Source of the DNA: a virus
DNA: 36,591 bases
Strand: one strand, 5' to 3'
IMG/VR virus record: IMGVR_UViG_3300033571_006631
Span: 1 to 36,591 of that record
Position 1 is the stretch's first letter, and every line of letters starts with the position of its first letter. A program made the position numbers and the translations under genes. Below are positions 14,173-22,545 of this stretch, in pieces. The notes beneath the pieces were generated by a model. That model was not told where the DNA came from. It did no database searches and saw only the letters and a program-made list of their open reading frames with translations.

Positions 14173-15705
14173 CTATACCTGCCCACCCATATCGTAACGT
14201 ATTTCAAATCCAAGTATTTGCATAGTTGAGTTTTTTATTGAACCCCCAAAACGAACAGCGGCACAATGCCCCTGCCCTTTTGTAGCGTATCGATCAAAAA
14301 CGTATTCTACTTCTGATGACCAAGGCGATCCCCATGGACTGCCCCAGGGGGTAAATGTTCCCGCTGATGTAGCAACCGCGGTGACAGTTGCTTGCCGTTT
14401 AAAATCGGTATCCAGCCCAAGATTTAGCGTAATACCTCGTTTAACTTTTACTATTGGTCGAATGTCTTTGAATGCTTTGTAATTAGCTCTTGAGCCGTAG
14501 AAACTAAACGCTGTACGCCCATTATAAGCTATAGATTGGCTATCTGTTGCTGTTACAGCGTCAGCTTGCCCTGTTTCCCCCTTCCATACAATGCCCGTTG
14601 TGGAGGCGTAATAGGGCTTCTTATTAAACAAGCATGAAGCAAAGCTATGCTCGTTGTTGTAAAGCTGGAACAACGTCCATCCTTTGGTGTCTATGCTATA
14701 CACCAAAAACTGACAGGCATTATCAGCCGTTGGATAGCTAATATAAACTCGCCTACCCTGACCCCAAAAGAATCCTGACCATTGATGATCAAAGCTAAAC
14801 TGACTAGCTGTTTCTGATATTAAGGGGTTAATTTTAGAGCTGACAATGTTTAATGCCGCTTCTGGGTCGCTGGCAAATAGCCCTGAAATTGGCAAAATAC
14901 CTTGTTCGGTAATAATCCAAACGTCATTGTTGACCCGTACAAAAGCACGATAGCCTAAAGGTCGGCCAACGTAATATCGAGCTACTAAAGCCCAAGTATT
15001 AGGATCGCCAGCATAGTAGCCTGTGTAGAATACTATTTCGCCTAAGCTACTACATGCCCAGAAATAATCTTGGCTTGTCATGCTGGTATTAGTGCTAAAA
15101 CTACCTATACCGACAAGGAAACCACCCTTAGTAAAAACATATTGGAAATCAAAACTAGTAAGCGCCGGAGTTGCAGCCGTTCCTGTTACTTGCAAACCTC
15201 CATACCAAACTTTACAAGTATTCTTCTCAACAAAATATAAACGCTCTTTGTAGGCGGTCACGTTGATAAGATTACTAAGGGTGACGCCCGTGAATGTAAC
15301 ATCACTAACATTGCCAGTTCCGGTATAAACTTTGGCATTGTTTACGCCGTTACAAAGATAAAGATTGTTAGCGTATTGAACCGTTTGAAATTGCCCATCC
15401 GTGACCGTTGTAGAGCCTGTAATATCAGATGATACACCAGCCGAGGTAATGGCATAAATCTTACTATTAGTAGTTGCAACGAGCTGAGTCGTTCCATCTT
15501 TTAAATCGATAGACGCAATAGTATTGATTGGCGTAGCTGTACCAACATTCGCAAATTGCTCATACCCTAGACGAACAGTAGGAGCACTCGCCCCTGGGAA
15601 CACGTTTACGAGCTCCAGAGCATAGGAAGGCTCCATATTGTCTATCGGACTTACTAAGTCCAATCCACCGTAAGGAGGTGGCATGGTAAAGCCTTGGAAA
15701 GCCAT
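14173..15705 (-). CDS. Beta-propeller tail nozzle / stabilisation-like protein, 510 aa
   Basis: The protein is beta-rich throughout. It opens with a Pro/Gly segment (FTMPPPYGGLDLVSPIDNM), typical of phage tail-hub proteins, and then repeats blade-like blocks (FQTVQYANNLYLCNGVN, YKERLYFVEKNTCKVWYG, QDYFWACSSLGEIVFYTG, RAFVRVNNDVWIITEQG). Proteins with this order in short-tailed phages form the six-bladed tail nozzle or plug (P22 gp10 / T7 gp12-like). A Gly/Ser/Pro/Trp repeat (TPWGSPWGSPW) is near 460. Its neighbours, the adaptor and internal proteins, agree. Confidence 0.75.
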   Translation of the reverse strand: MAFQGFTMPPPYGGLDLVSPIDNMEPSYALELVNVFPGASAPTVRLGYEQFANVGTATPINTIASIDLKDGTTQLVATTNSKIYAITSAGVSSDITGSTTVTDGQFQTVQYANNLYLCNGVNNAKVYTGTGNVSDVTFTGVTLSNLINVTAYKERLYFVEKNTCKVWYGGLQVTGTAATPALTSFDFQYVFTKGGFLVGIGSFSTNTSMTSQDYFWACSSLGEIVFYTGYYAGDPNTWALVARYYVGRPLGYRAFVRVNNDVWIITEQGILPISGLFASDPEAALNIVSSKINPLISETASQFSFDHQWSGFFWGQGRRVYISYPTADNACQFLVYSIDTKGWTLFQLYNNEHSFASCLFNKKPYYASTTGIVWKGETGQADAVTATDSQSIAYNGRTAFSFYGSRANYKAFKDIRPIVKVKRGITLNLGLDTDFKRQATVTAVATSAGTFTPWGSPWGSPWSSEVEYVFDRYATKGQGHCAAVRFGGSIKNSTMQILGFEIRYDMGGQV

Positions 15706-16256
15706 TACATCATTTTCCCTTCTGGCATACGGTTATTTACCATTGGCTCTTGTCCTGGTTGATTAGGTGCTTGAGCTGATTGCGCTTGTTGTTTTTGAAA
15801 CCACTGATACATTTCTGACAATGCTTGAGGCGACAGCGATTGCATCATTGGTAGTTGCCGTACAAAAGATGGATTAGGTTCAAATTGCCCATTCATGTTT
15901 ATTGGCGCTGGCTCTCTCCATTGAGGTTGATATTGATTATTGGGAAGCATTGAGGACAATCCTTGACCTATATTTTGCTGATTGTTGTTGCCGCCAAGCA
16001 AATTTGTAAGCTGTTGCTGATTGCCTACCATTTGCTGTTGATTTTGATTAGGAACATTGGCTGCCGTTGGCGCTGACTGTTGCGGCATAGGTCGTCGTCC
16101 TGGTAACTGCTGACCACGAGAGCCTACAAGTTGTTTTTGAGCGTTACGATAAATCCCAGGCGAAACACGTTGCAATTTTGGGACTGCGGCGCTCACACTT
16201 TGACTTTTTGGCTGTGCCATTGGAGGTTCTTTAGCTAACGCGCTTTTTTTAGCCAT
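15705..16256 (-). CDS. Gln/Pro-rich virion-associated protein, 183 aa
   Basis: Low-complexity sequence dominated by Gln, Pro, Asn and Met. A conserved-looking motif near the N-terminus (RVSPGIYRNAQKQLVGSRGQ) precedes a disordered Gln/Asn middle, and a short helix occurs near the end (SEMYQWFQKQQAQSAQ). The start overlaps nothing upstream, and the stop shares a base with the nozzle start. It is likely an internal or scaffold-like virion protein, but no function is recognised. Confidence 0.6.
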   Translation of the reverse strand: MAKKSALAKEPPMAQPKSQSVSAAVPKLQRVSPGIYRNAQKQLVGSRGQQLPGRRPMPQQSAPTAANVPNQNQQQMVGNQQQLTNLLGGNNNQQNIGQGLSSMLPNNQYQPQWREPAPINMNGQFEPNPSFVRQLPMMQSLSPQALSEMYQWFQKQQAQSAQAPNQPGQEPMVNNRMPEGKMM

Positions 16257-16257
16257 A

Positions 16258-17370
16258 TTATTTTTTCCTTAAATTTTGAAGTAAATTTGCTCTTATTGTT
16301 TGGTTTTTTTCTTTTCCTTCTGGCGTCGATACTTGCGGCGTTTTTACAGGTGGAGCAACTTGCTTCCCTTTTGGCATTGCAGGTAATTCTACTCCTGCTT
16401 TTTGTGCAAAAGTTGATTTTCCTAGCATTGCATTGATATTTGCAACAACGTCATCTTGGCTTTTCGCATTAGAAGTTACTGCATTAACAAACATTCCTGT
16501 ATATTGTTCTGGCTTTAATTTGCCATCAGTACCTTGATAAATGTTGCGAATCATTGGGTCGATTTTTTCAACGGCAAATTTTGCTAGTGGATTAGAAAAA
16601 TCTACATCCCATGCATTACGGCTCTTTTTGCCGTCAATGTTTTCGCCTACGTTTTTATATTTAGTTTTGCCATCGAGCCCGATATTGAATTGCGATCCAT
16701 CGGCTAATGTTACGTTGTAGTTATCGTCAGCAACGCCAGTTTCTTTTAGCAAGCCGCGAAAATCATCTCGCAATAATTGAGCGTCTGATTTACCAGTGGT
16801 CGTCATTTGGCCAATGGATCGCTTGCCCATTAAGCGAAGGGCAAGATTTGGCAGACCCCCAGCGCCCCCCGTTCCAACCATTAAGCCAGTATTTATCCAA
16901 TCAGCTCGGTCTCCACGCCCGCGAAGAATATCTTTCATCCCTCCTTCCCAAAGCTGATTTAATCCAATAGCTCCTAATGCCGCAATTCCCCCAATAGTTG
17001 CAGCCCCAGCACCAGCCGCACCAGCGCCAGCAGTAGCACCGGTGGCGCCAGCAGTAGCACCGGTGGCGCCAGCAGTAGCACCGGTGGCGCCAGTAGCACC
17101 GGTGGCGGCTCCACTACTAAAAAGACTCCCAATTTGTGTTCCTAAGTATTGACCACCAATGCTTCCTAAAACAGCGCCGCCAGTTTGTGCAAGCGCGTTT
17201 TTTTGCTCTTGACTGGCTTGATCTTTAGCTTGCTCGTCTGGAGATTTAGGCGCTCCAAACCTTTGCTGTACTAACTGCACCGCTTGAGCTGGTCCCATTC
17301 CTTGAGTCTGAAGCCAAAGGTAATATGCTTTTGGGTCTGTTTGTGCTAAAGGAGGTTCTTGTCCATTCAT
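16258..17370 (-). CDS. Internal virion protein with collagen-like GAT repeats, 370 aa
   Basis: ATG 17370 follows the adaptor stop by one base (TAATATG) and is preferred to a TTG at 17388. The N-terminus (DPKAYYLWLQTQGMGPAQAV) is followed by a Gly-rich hydrophobic segment (GGAVLGSIGGQYLGTQIG), a GAT/GATA triplet repeat (about 90-130, encoded by a 21-bp minisatellite), and a second hydrophobic Gly/Ala stretch. The C-terminal part (about 190-340) is a mixed domain with NYNVTLADGSQFNIG. The membrane-like glycine segments resemble ejection proteins. Function is inferred. Confidence 0.6.
   Translation of the reverse strand: MNGQEPPLAQTDPKAYYLWLQTQGMGPAQAVQLVQQRFGAPKSPDEQAKDQASQEQKNALAQTGGAVLGSIGGQYLGTQIGSLFSSGAATGATGATGATAGATGATAGATGATAGAGAAGAGAATIGGIAALGAIGLNQLWEGGMKDILRGRGDRADWINTGLMVGTGGAGGLPNLALRLMGKRSIGQMTTTGKSDAQLLRDDFRGLLKETGVADDNYNVTLADGSQFNIGLDGKTKYKNVGENIDGKKSRNAWDVDFSNPLAKFAVEKIDPMIRNIYQGTDGKLKPEQYTGMFVNAVTSNAKSQDDVVANINAMLGKSTFAQKAGVELPAMPKGKQVAPPVKTPQVSTPEGKEKNQTIRANLLQNLRKK
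17020..17108. repeat. 21-bp minisatellite coding for GATGATA-type repeats
   Basis: The unit GGTGGCGCCAGCAGTAGCAC plus C is repeated about three times in tandem and then once as a shortened 15-base version. It encodes in-frame Gly-Ala-Thr triplets in the internal virion gene. Whole-codon unit length preserves the frame upon expansion. Confidence 0.8.
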
Positions 17371-17371
17371 A

Positions 17372-18235
17372 TTAAATCCATGTTCCAAATACAGCTACGC
17401 CGCTTCGAGCAAATATGTTAGGCTTGGTTTGACCTCCAGCGTAAATTATTTTCCCGACCTGATCTCTGCTAAACTCTTCATGCAACTGCATATCAAATTT
17501 AGGACGAATGCTATCTAATCCGTGTATTTCAGCAAATCGCTCTAAAACGCCTTGTTCTAATAACTTTTCATTAAAAATACTTACGTCTGTATCAGCAAGG
17601 AAAGCAGCATAAGGACCGCTATAATAGGTCCAAGTAACACCGCCATCAGAAGCAGAACCGCTTGTATGCGTTGGCGCTGTGCTTCCAGTTATGCCTCCAG
17701 CTGTGGTTTGATAATAGTTACCATTATTAAAGCAGTAACTATTTGCAGCAAAAGATGTTGTTGCGGTCCATGTTTTAGGGCGCACACTTCTGTCAGCGAT
17801 ATATTCAAAAATGATAATATTGCCATTATTTGTAGCGCCAGGAGTAGGGCTAATTAACAACTGATCGTTGGAAATGCCTCTAATTTGAAAGCGTTGATAA
17901 ATAGTTGGATTAAGTCCAAAACCTCGAATATCAGCATATTCTTGTTCGCTCATTGGGCCAAGTACGCGCCAACGAGTCGATGAATTCCAAAAGGTTTCGT
18001 AATGATAATTAGAAAAAGCCGCTGGTAGGACGTACGTTGCCTGTCCACCTACCAGCGTTATTGACCCTGAAGCGTAACATTTAGGCCAAGGATATGCTTC
18101 AAAAATGTCACGGTTAATACGGTTTGCAATAGCCAATAATTGCTTGGTAGTAGTTTCGTTTGAAGTCAGTATATTTGATTCAACCGTGTACCCAGCTTCA
18201 TCGGCAACATTAGTAATAACCGTGGCAATCGTCAT
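17372..18235 (-). CDS. Head-tail adaptor protein, 287 aa
   Basis: The N-terminal helical part (TKQLLAIANRINRDIFEAYP) followed by WPKCYASGSITLVGGQATYV is the typical opening of podovirus adaptor proteins that sit under the portal. The middle is beta-rich (QRFQIRGISNDQLLISPTPG). An inserted module ending in THTSGSASDGGVTWTYYSG resembles a small carbohydrate- or chitin-binding-like repeat seen in many phage structural proteins. The C-terminal helix contains LLEQGVLERFAEIHGLD. Gene overlap upstream is four bases. Confidence 0.72.
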   Translation of the reverse strand: MTIATVITNVADEAGYTVESNILTSNETTTKQLLAIANRINRDIFEAYPWPKCYASGSITLVGGQATYVLPAAFSNYHYETFWNSSTRWRVLGPMSEQEYADIRGFGLNPTIYQRFQIRGISNDQLLISPTPGATNNGNIIIFEYIADRSVRPKTWTATTSFAANSYCFNNGNYYQTTAGGITGSTAPTHTSGSASDGGVTWTYYSGPYAAFLADTDVSIFNEKLLEQGVLERFAEIHGLDSIRPKFDMQLHEEFSRDQVGKIIYAGGQTKPNIFARSGVAVFGTWI

Positions 18236-18924
18236 ACTTTTCTTGGTCTACCTCGTTGCTTAGGAGATGCGACAGGCTCATCAACAACGGTAGATATCCC
18301 ATCTTCCAAATCATTAACCGGAAAAGAATGGATCACCTCCTTTCGTTGCAAACGAAGATCAGTGCCTTCGCTTGCTTCAACTCGTTGTAATAGTAATTCT
18401 ACTTTATTTTCCAAATTGCGAGTTCGTTCCTGCTCACGCTCAAGCAACTGCCTGAGTTTAACAACTTCATTTTGGTCGCTTTTAGCGGCGTCAATCCAGT
18501 CTTTTGCTAACTTTACAAACTTAGACAACGGGCCAAGTTTGCGTTTAGTTTCATCGGTTGCTACTGCTAATTGCTCTATGGTTTTAAACCCTAAGTATTG
18601 CAATTCGCGCATAGCCGATCCTGACATCATTGGCCATTCAGCCAACGGAGTGCCTTCGGTTATAGGCTCACTACCAGCCTTAAATCGAGCATATAATTCA
18701 GGATATTCCTGCATGTCTTGAGGCTCAATGCGCCTAACGGTTTCATCCATTCCAGGCCATTGAATTGAAATTGATGGGATCTCATCAAAAATGGGTCTCC
18801 CCTCTTTTAGGCTTTTTTCACGATTTTCGTTATATGCATAAAAGAATTTAACGTTAGCGCCAGAGTATCGCTTTTTTGGCTGCGAGTTCCCCGACATGAT
18901 CGACTGCCAGTCTATCTGTGCCAT
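18232..18924 (-). CDS. Conserved-looking virion-cluster protein with coiled coil and AT-hook-like tail, 230 aa
   Basis: Recognisable blocks are KFFYAYNENREKSLKEGRPI, IQWPGMDETVRRIEPQD, GTPLAEWPMMSGSAMRELQY and the helix KTIEQLAVATDETKRKLG, an order I associate with a recurrent phage family encoded near capsid genes. A coiled coil spans about 150-190 (LRQLLEREQERTRNLENKVE). The C-terminus ends QRGRPRKV, an AT-hook-like core (RGRP) that may touch DNA. It lies between decoration-like proteins and the adaptor. Whether it is structural or a packaging or chaperone factor is open. Confidence 0.65.
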   Translation of the reverse strand: MAQIDWQSIMSGNSQPKKRYSGANVKFFYAYNENREKSLKEGRPIFDEIPSISIQWPGMDETVRRIEPQDMQEYPELYARFKAGSEPITEGTPLAEWPMMSGSAMRELQYLGFKTIEQLAVATDETKRKLGPLSKFVKLAKDWIDAAKSDQNEVVKLRQLLEREQERTRNLENKVELLLQRVEASEGTDLRLQRKEVIHSFPVNDLEDGISTVVDEPVASPKQRGRPRKV

Positions 18925-18939
18925 ATAATCTCCGTAGTA

Positions 18940-18957
18940 TTACGCAAAAGTGCGTAA
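18940..18957. other. Intercistronic hairpin
   Basis: TTACGCA and TGCGTAA pair around an AAAG loop in the 46-base gap between two late genes. No U-run follows in either direction, so termination is not supported; an mRNA-processing or stability role is possible. Confidence 0.4.
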
Positions 18958-18970
18958 ATACCTTATAGCA

Positions 18971-19288
18971 CTAACCTTCAATAACGGTAACTGTGTTAAT
19001 TGAAGCTCCGCTGCCTTGATAAACCGTAATAGGTCCACCAGGGATAAACCCATCCAAAAATATCAATCTGTTGGCGTTACTGGTGCTATCTAAATTAAAA
19101 CACTTATTAGTAGCTGAAGGGTTTACTCCCGTAAGGGTTTGACCCTCTAAGCCTACTCCAATAGCTGCTCCAGAGTGGTTTTGAATCAGAAGGAACTTTC
19201 TGAACGGATTAGCTGCGAGAACTGTCGTGCTTGTAGCCGTTGGAATAGTTGGAGTGGTGGTTGTGGTATTTCCGGTGTAAGCCGTCAT
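18971..19288 (-). CDS. Beta-rich capsid-accessory protein, 105 aa
   Basis: Composition is dominated by Thr, Gly, Asn and Ile with no charged clusters. An N-terminal Thr-rich stretch (TGNTTTTTPTIPTATSTTVL) is followed by strands (RKFLLIQNHSGAAIGVGLEG, NRLIFLDGFIPGGPITVYQG). Such short beta proteins beside the major capsid gene are often decoration or attachment proteins. It lies just downstream of an intrinsic terminator, which may lower its expression relative to the capsid. Confidence 0.6.
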   Translation of the reverse strand: MTAYTGNTTTTTPTIPTATSTTVLAANPFRKFLLIQNHSGAAIGVGLEGQTLTGVNPSATNKCFNLDSTSNANRLIFLDGFIPGGPITVYQGSGASINTVTVIEG

Positions 19289-19297
19289 AAATCACCT

Positions 19298-19324
19298 AAA
19301 AAAATTGGGGGGATTGCTCCCCCC
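19298..19324 (-). terminator. Intrinsic terminator, minus strand
   Basis: On the minus strand, GGGGGGA-GCAA-TCCCCCC forms a seven-base-pair stem with a four-base loop, followed by AATTTTTTT. It lies between two decoration-like genes and would end or attenuate transcription coming from the capsid gene. Confidence 0.8.
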
Positions 19325-19332
19325 TTTATTAG

Positions 19333-19653
19333 CTATACAGCTTTGGTAAACTTAAGGTAATAAAAAGAAACCCCGTTTGATACAACTACGAAGCAGTTAG
19401 TATCAGCATCAGCATCTTTTACAATACCTACAAATCCGGTGCCTACAGTTGCAGGAGCCCCAAACGAAGTGGTGAGCTCTGCTGCCGTAGGAGTAGTGTC
19501 GTTTACATTATTAATTGCCATTCTGGTACGCACCCCACCTGCTGTAGCAACTACAGCATTAGTGCTCGTAACAGTTGTAAAAGTGCCATTAGCGACTTCT
19601 ACAGCTTGTTCAGGTGGCATACCTAAGCCAATTAAATTGATTGTACTTGGCAT
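19333..19653 (-). CDS. Capsid-accessory (decoration-like) protein, 106 aa
   Basis: AGGAG lies seven bases before the ATG. The protein begins MPSTINLIGLGMPPEQAVEV, then becomes Thr/Val/Ala-rich and beta (GTFTTVTSTNAVVATAGGV, FVVVSNGVSFYYLKF). I associate this opening with small phage proteins adjacent to capsid genes. It sits between two intrinsic terminators, suggesting graded expression in the capsid operon. A structural role is likely, but unproven. Confidence 0.62.
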   Translation of the reverse strand: MPSTINLIGLGMPPEQAVEVANGTFTTVTSTNAVVATAGGVRTRMAINNVNDTTPTAAELTTSFGAPATVGTGFVGIVKDADADTNCFVVVSNGVSFYYLKFTKAV

Positions 19654-19664
19654 AAAAATCTCCT

Positions 19665-19691
19665 AAAAGGGAAGGCCACAAAAGCCTTCCC
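19665..19691 (-). terminator. Intrinsic terminator, minus strand
   Basis: GGGAAGGC and GCCTTCCC pair perfectly around a seven-base loop, followed on the minus strand by TTTT. The ribosome-binding site of the next gene (AGGAG) comes immediately afterwards. It would reduce read-through beyond the decoration-like gene next to the capsid gene. Confidence 0.7.
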
Positions 19692-19698
19692 ATTTGTT

Positions 19699-20181
19699 TT
19701 AATTTAGCGTCAAGTAACCAGTCGACTTCAATTCTACGTTTGCAGCGCCAGTGGTTGCCACAGTGCCAGAAACATTTTTAATTGTCGTTGAACCGGCATC
19801 ATCAGCAACACCCGAAGTAGCGGTTGTAAGGAGTGGAGTGTTAACAACATATGATGCTGCAATTTTTCCACGAATTCCTTTACCAACTCCACCGCCAGCA
19901 GGTCCACCAATCCATACCCAAAGGTATTCGTTAGTGGCAGCAGCAACTTGCGCGACTCCAACATGTTGAACGATGGTCGATGCACCAGATGTCTCGCTGC
20001 ATTTAAATGCGTCAGTAATTAATACAAACGCATATTGAGCAACAGCAGCAGACGCCTGAACAAACATGTACTCACCGTCGGTATCACTACCAATATCTCC
20101 CAGTTTTGCTGGAAGAGATTGTAGATCGGTACCAGTCCAAGTACGCTTAGTATTTGTTCCAAAAGATCCAGAACGTGCCAT
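19699..20181 (-). CDS. Head decoration / stabilising protein-like, 160 aa
   Basis: AGGAG lies seven bases before the ATG. The protein opens with a polar segment (RSGSFGTNTKRTWTGTDLQS) followed by beta-rich sequence (GEYMFVQASAAVAQYAFVLI, VGVAQVAAATNEYLWVWIGG, LTTATSGVADDAGSTTIKNV). This strand pattern is common in small decoration proteins encoded directly after the major capsid gene, as here (18 bases downstream). It probably sits on the capsid surface and stabilises it. Confidence 0.68.
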   Translation of the reverse strand: MARSGSFGTNTKRTWTGTDLQSLPAKLGDIGSDTDGEYMFVQASAAVAQYAFVLITDAFKCSETSGASTIVQHVGVAQVAAATNEYLWVWIGGPAGGGVGKGIRGKIAASYVVNTPLLTTATSGVADDAGSTTIKNVSGTVATTGAANVELKSTGYLTLN

Positions 20182-20199
20182 TTTAATCTCCTATTTTAA

Positions 20200-21156
20200 T
20201 TAAGCGTAAATAACAGCTTGGAGCGCAGGAGCAGAGCAACATAGGTTTCCTTCAACGATAATAACCGTGAAGAAAGCATCTTGATCTGCTGGTCGAACCA
20301 TTTCTGGAGCAAGCGGCTTAAAGTCTGCGCCACGAACCATATCGAACGACCAATACTTAGTATTGAGAAGTCGACAAGAATTCGTTTCGAGTACAGCCGA
20401 ATTGTATCCACCATCGAATACAAAATCGCATCCGTCATAGTTAAGCACACGAAATCCAGCTACAGCTTTCTTTGCAGGAAGCTGAATACGCTGAATTGCA
20501 GTTAGAGAACTATGAAGGAACTTCCAAGCAGTGCGATCCATAAGACCCAAATCAGGCATCTCATTTCCACGAGTTACCTGGCTAATAGCATCAGTTATTT
20601 GCTCCTGAACGTTTGAAGCAGAAAGTGTAGCATTTATAGCAAGATTACGGGCCCAAAGGTTTGTACTACGATCAATCGTTCCGTATGTACCAGACGATGG
20701 AGATGTTGATACAGCCTTTTTAATACCGTCAAACTCAAGTCCACCTGAACCAGTTCCATCACCTCGAAGTGAGGCATCAACTGTATTTTTTAACCGCGAA
20801 ATAGCAGCCTTCATCTTGTTTTCAGCAAGATCTAAAAGAACCGCTTCATCACGATTGGCACGACGATCACGACCGCTAATTGCAACAGGCTCATAAACCT
20901 GTTTAATAGCAAATCGAAATGCAGTCATGTCATCGATTGCATCAAGATTGAATGATGAAAATCCGGAGTAGAATCCACCCTGTGCCGCATCATTATACAT
21001 GATCGGTTTACGCAATTCATATCCACCGGAAAATTTACGAATAAGTCCTTGGTCATCAAGTGAGGCTAGAAGCGGATTGTGCCTTAACACTTCATCCGCG
21101 ATAGCATCCGATTGATCAAACAAGGTATTAACTATTGCTTCTTCAAGATTAGGCAT
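20200..21156 (-). CDS. Major capsid protein (HK97-fold type), 318 aa
   Basis: Blocks consistent with a major capsid protein are the N-arm helix (EEAIVNTLFDQSDAIADEVL), GGYELRKPIMYNDAAQGGFY, the E-loop/spine region with FRFAIKQVYEPVAISGRDRR, the A-domain-like LDLAENKMKAAISRLKNTVD and GTYGTIDRSTNLWARNLAIN, and C-terminal LLNTKYWSFDMVRGADFKPL. AAGGATAAC precedes the ATG. The gene follows the scaffold gene and precedes decoration-like genes, the classical order. It assembles the icosahedral shell. Confidence 0.85.
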   Translation of the reverse strand: MPNLEEAIVNTLFDQSDAIADEVLRHNPLLASLDDQGLIRKFSGGYELRKPIMYNDAAQGGFYSGFSSFNLDAIDDMTAFRFAIKQVYEPVAISGRDRRANRDEAVLLDLAENKMKAAISRLKNTVDASLRGDGTGSGGLEFDGIKKAVSTSPSSGTYGTIDRSTNLWARNLAINATLSASNVQEQITDAISQVTRGNEMPDLGLMDRTAWKFLHSSLTAIQRIQLPAKKAVAGFRVLNYDGCDFVFDGGYNSAVLETNSCRLLNTKYWSFDMVRGADFKPLAPEMVRPADQDAFFTVIIVEGNLCCSAPALQAVIYA

Positions 21157-21194
21157 TTTAGTTATCCTTTTAAATTATGGGACAACTTTATTGG

Positions 21195-22229
21195 CTATTC
21201 TCCAGAAAGGCGACGCCGCAGGTTGTCCCGAATGTCTTTCGTTACGATCCTGGGAGTTCCACTACCAGCGGAGCCAGATATTGATTTAGCAGCCTTTTTT
21301 GCCTTTTCAGTGACAACTTGCTGCTGTTGTATTGTCGGCGTTGCCTGTAACTTTTGCATCAGTCCAGAAAACGTCGGATTCCCGTTTACTACATAATTAT
21401 AGGCCGTTTCTAGGATCTCTTCAGCAGAGCTATAACGTCCTGTTGTAGATAAAGCCTGCACGACGGGGGCCATTTCAGCTTCTAATTGCGAAGCTGTTTC
21501 TGGGTCGCGGAACAAAGGCTTCCGGTTCATAAATGATTCTACAGTACGTTGATTCACGTACTCAACAGCCTTTTTTTCTTGATCTTGTTGAATAGCCTTG
21601 TATCGTTCCTCTGCAATCTTTTCTGCCTCTTCTCTTGTCAAATAATTTTGCGGTTGAGATTGCGTTTGATTTTTACCCATCGAATGATCAAACAAATCTT
21701 CGATTGATAGGCCATAAGCATTTAACCATTCTACTGCTGTTTCAACAGGATTGCTTTGCATTGCCTTGTCCCAAGCAATCGAACGGCGAGTTACGTCAGC
21801 TACGCTTATGCCATCTTTGGCATAATCATTTTCATATTGTTTAATAACATTATAAACACTAGCAGTTTGCTCTTTTAATTGATTTAGTTCTTGAGCTTTT
21901 CTATCGTATTGAGTACGAGTTTCATAAGCTCTGCGATTTAAATACGATTGAAGAATATGAGCATTTTCAGCCGTTGGGTTCAAAAACGCTTCCTTTTCCG
22001 CTTTATTCATATCAGATGGAGGGGCAAGCGGTATTTTTTCCGATACTGGAACCACCGTTTGTGCTTCTATCTTCTCTTCGGACTCATTTGCTTGAACAGT
22101 TTCCTGTGCACCATCCTCTTCTTTTTGTTTATTAAATTGCTTGCTTAAAGCATCTCTAATAGATACTTCAGCCATTTCTTTTTCTGCCTTTATTTCGGTG
22201 CTTTCTATTTCTTGATTATTATCTTCCAT
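21195..22229 (-). CDS. Capsid scaffolding protein, 344 aa
   Basis: ATG 22229 with AGGT upstream is chosen over a TTG at 22244. The protein is highly charged and helical: an acidic N-terminus (EDNNQEIESTEIKAEKEMAE), central helices (YETRTQYDRKAQELNQLKEQ), a Gln/Glu-rich stretch, and a basic C-terminal end (KDIRDNLRRRLSGE) as used by scaffolds to bind capsid subunits. Position directly before the capsid gene is decisive. It should direct procapsid assembly and then be lost. Confidence 0.8.
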   Translation of the reverse strand: MEDNNQEIESTEIKAEKEMAEVSIRDALSKQFNKQKEEDGAQETVQANESEEKIEAQTVVPVSEKIPLAPPSDMNKAEKEAFLNPTAENAHILQSYLNRRAYETRTQYDRKAQELNQLKEQTASVYNVIKQYENDYAKDGISVADVTRRSIAWDKAMQSNPVETAVEWLNAYGLSIEDLFDHSMGKNQTQSQPQNYLTREEAEKIAEERYKAIQQDQEKKAVEYVNQRTVESFMNRKPLFRDPETASQLEAEMAPVVQALSTTGRYSSAEEILETAYNYVVNGNPTFSGLMQKLQATPTIQQQQVVTEKAKKAAKSISGSAGSGTPRIVTKDIRDNLRRRLSGE

Positions 22230-22545
22230 TTCTATACCTATCAATCATTGTGCTTTTTAATTTGCTTACAAGTTCGCGTTCAGTCCGACCCGATTCACGA
22301 TCAGATTGATACCCTCGATCATAAGCATCACCTATTTCTATTGCTCCAGCAGCTTTATATACTGCTCGTAACTTACTTTTGCTTGTGTAGATTTCTTTGG
22401 GATTAAGTGGATTCCTAGTTGGCGGCATTTCATCATGAATAAACATGTGCGAAGCATTGGCATGAACTCTAACCAACACTTCCTCAACTGGAACCACTTT
22501 TTCTTGAATAGGACACCACTGAAATAGTTTGTATTTTTGTGCCAT
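22219..22545 (-). CDS. Conserved-looking head-region protein, 108 aa
   Basis: Blocks are QKYKLFQWCPIQEKVVPVEE, FIHDEMPPTRNPLNPKEIYT and SKSKLRAVYKAAGAIEIGDA. The 'DEMP-T--P-----YTSKS-LRAV-KA-G--E-GD' arrangement is one I associate with a recurrent phage protein beside scaffold genes. A basic C-terminus follows. The gene overlaps the scaffold start by 11 bases and its own start touches the preceding stop. Function is unknown; an assembly accessory is plausible. Confidence 0.65.
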   Translation of the reverse strand: MAQKYKLFQWCPIQEKVVPVEEVLVRVHANASHMFIHDEMPPTRNPLNPKEIYTSKSKLRAVYKAAGAIEIGDAYDRGYQSDRESGRTERELVSKLKSTMIDRYRNGR

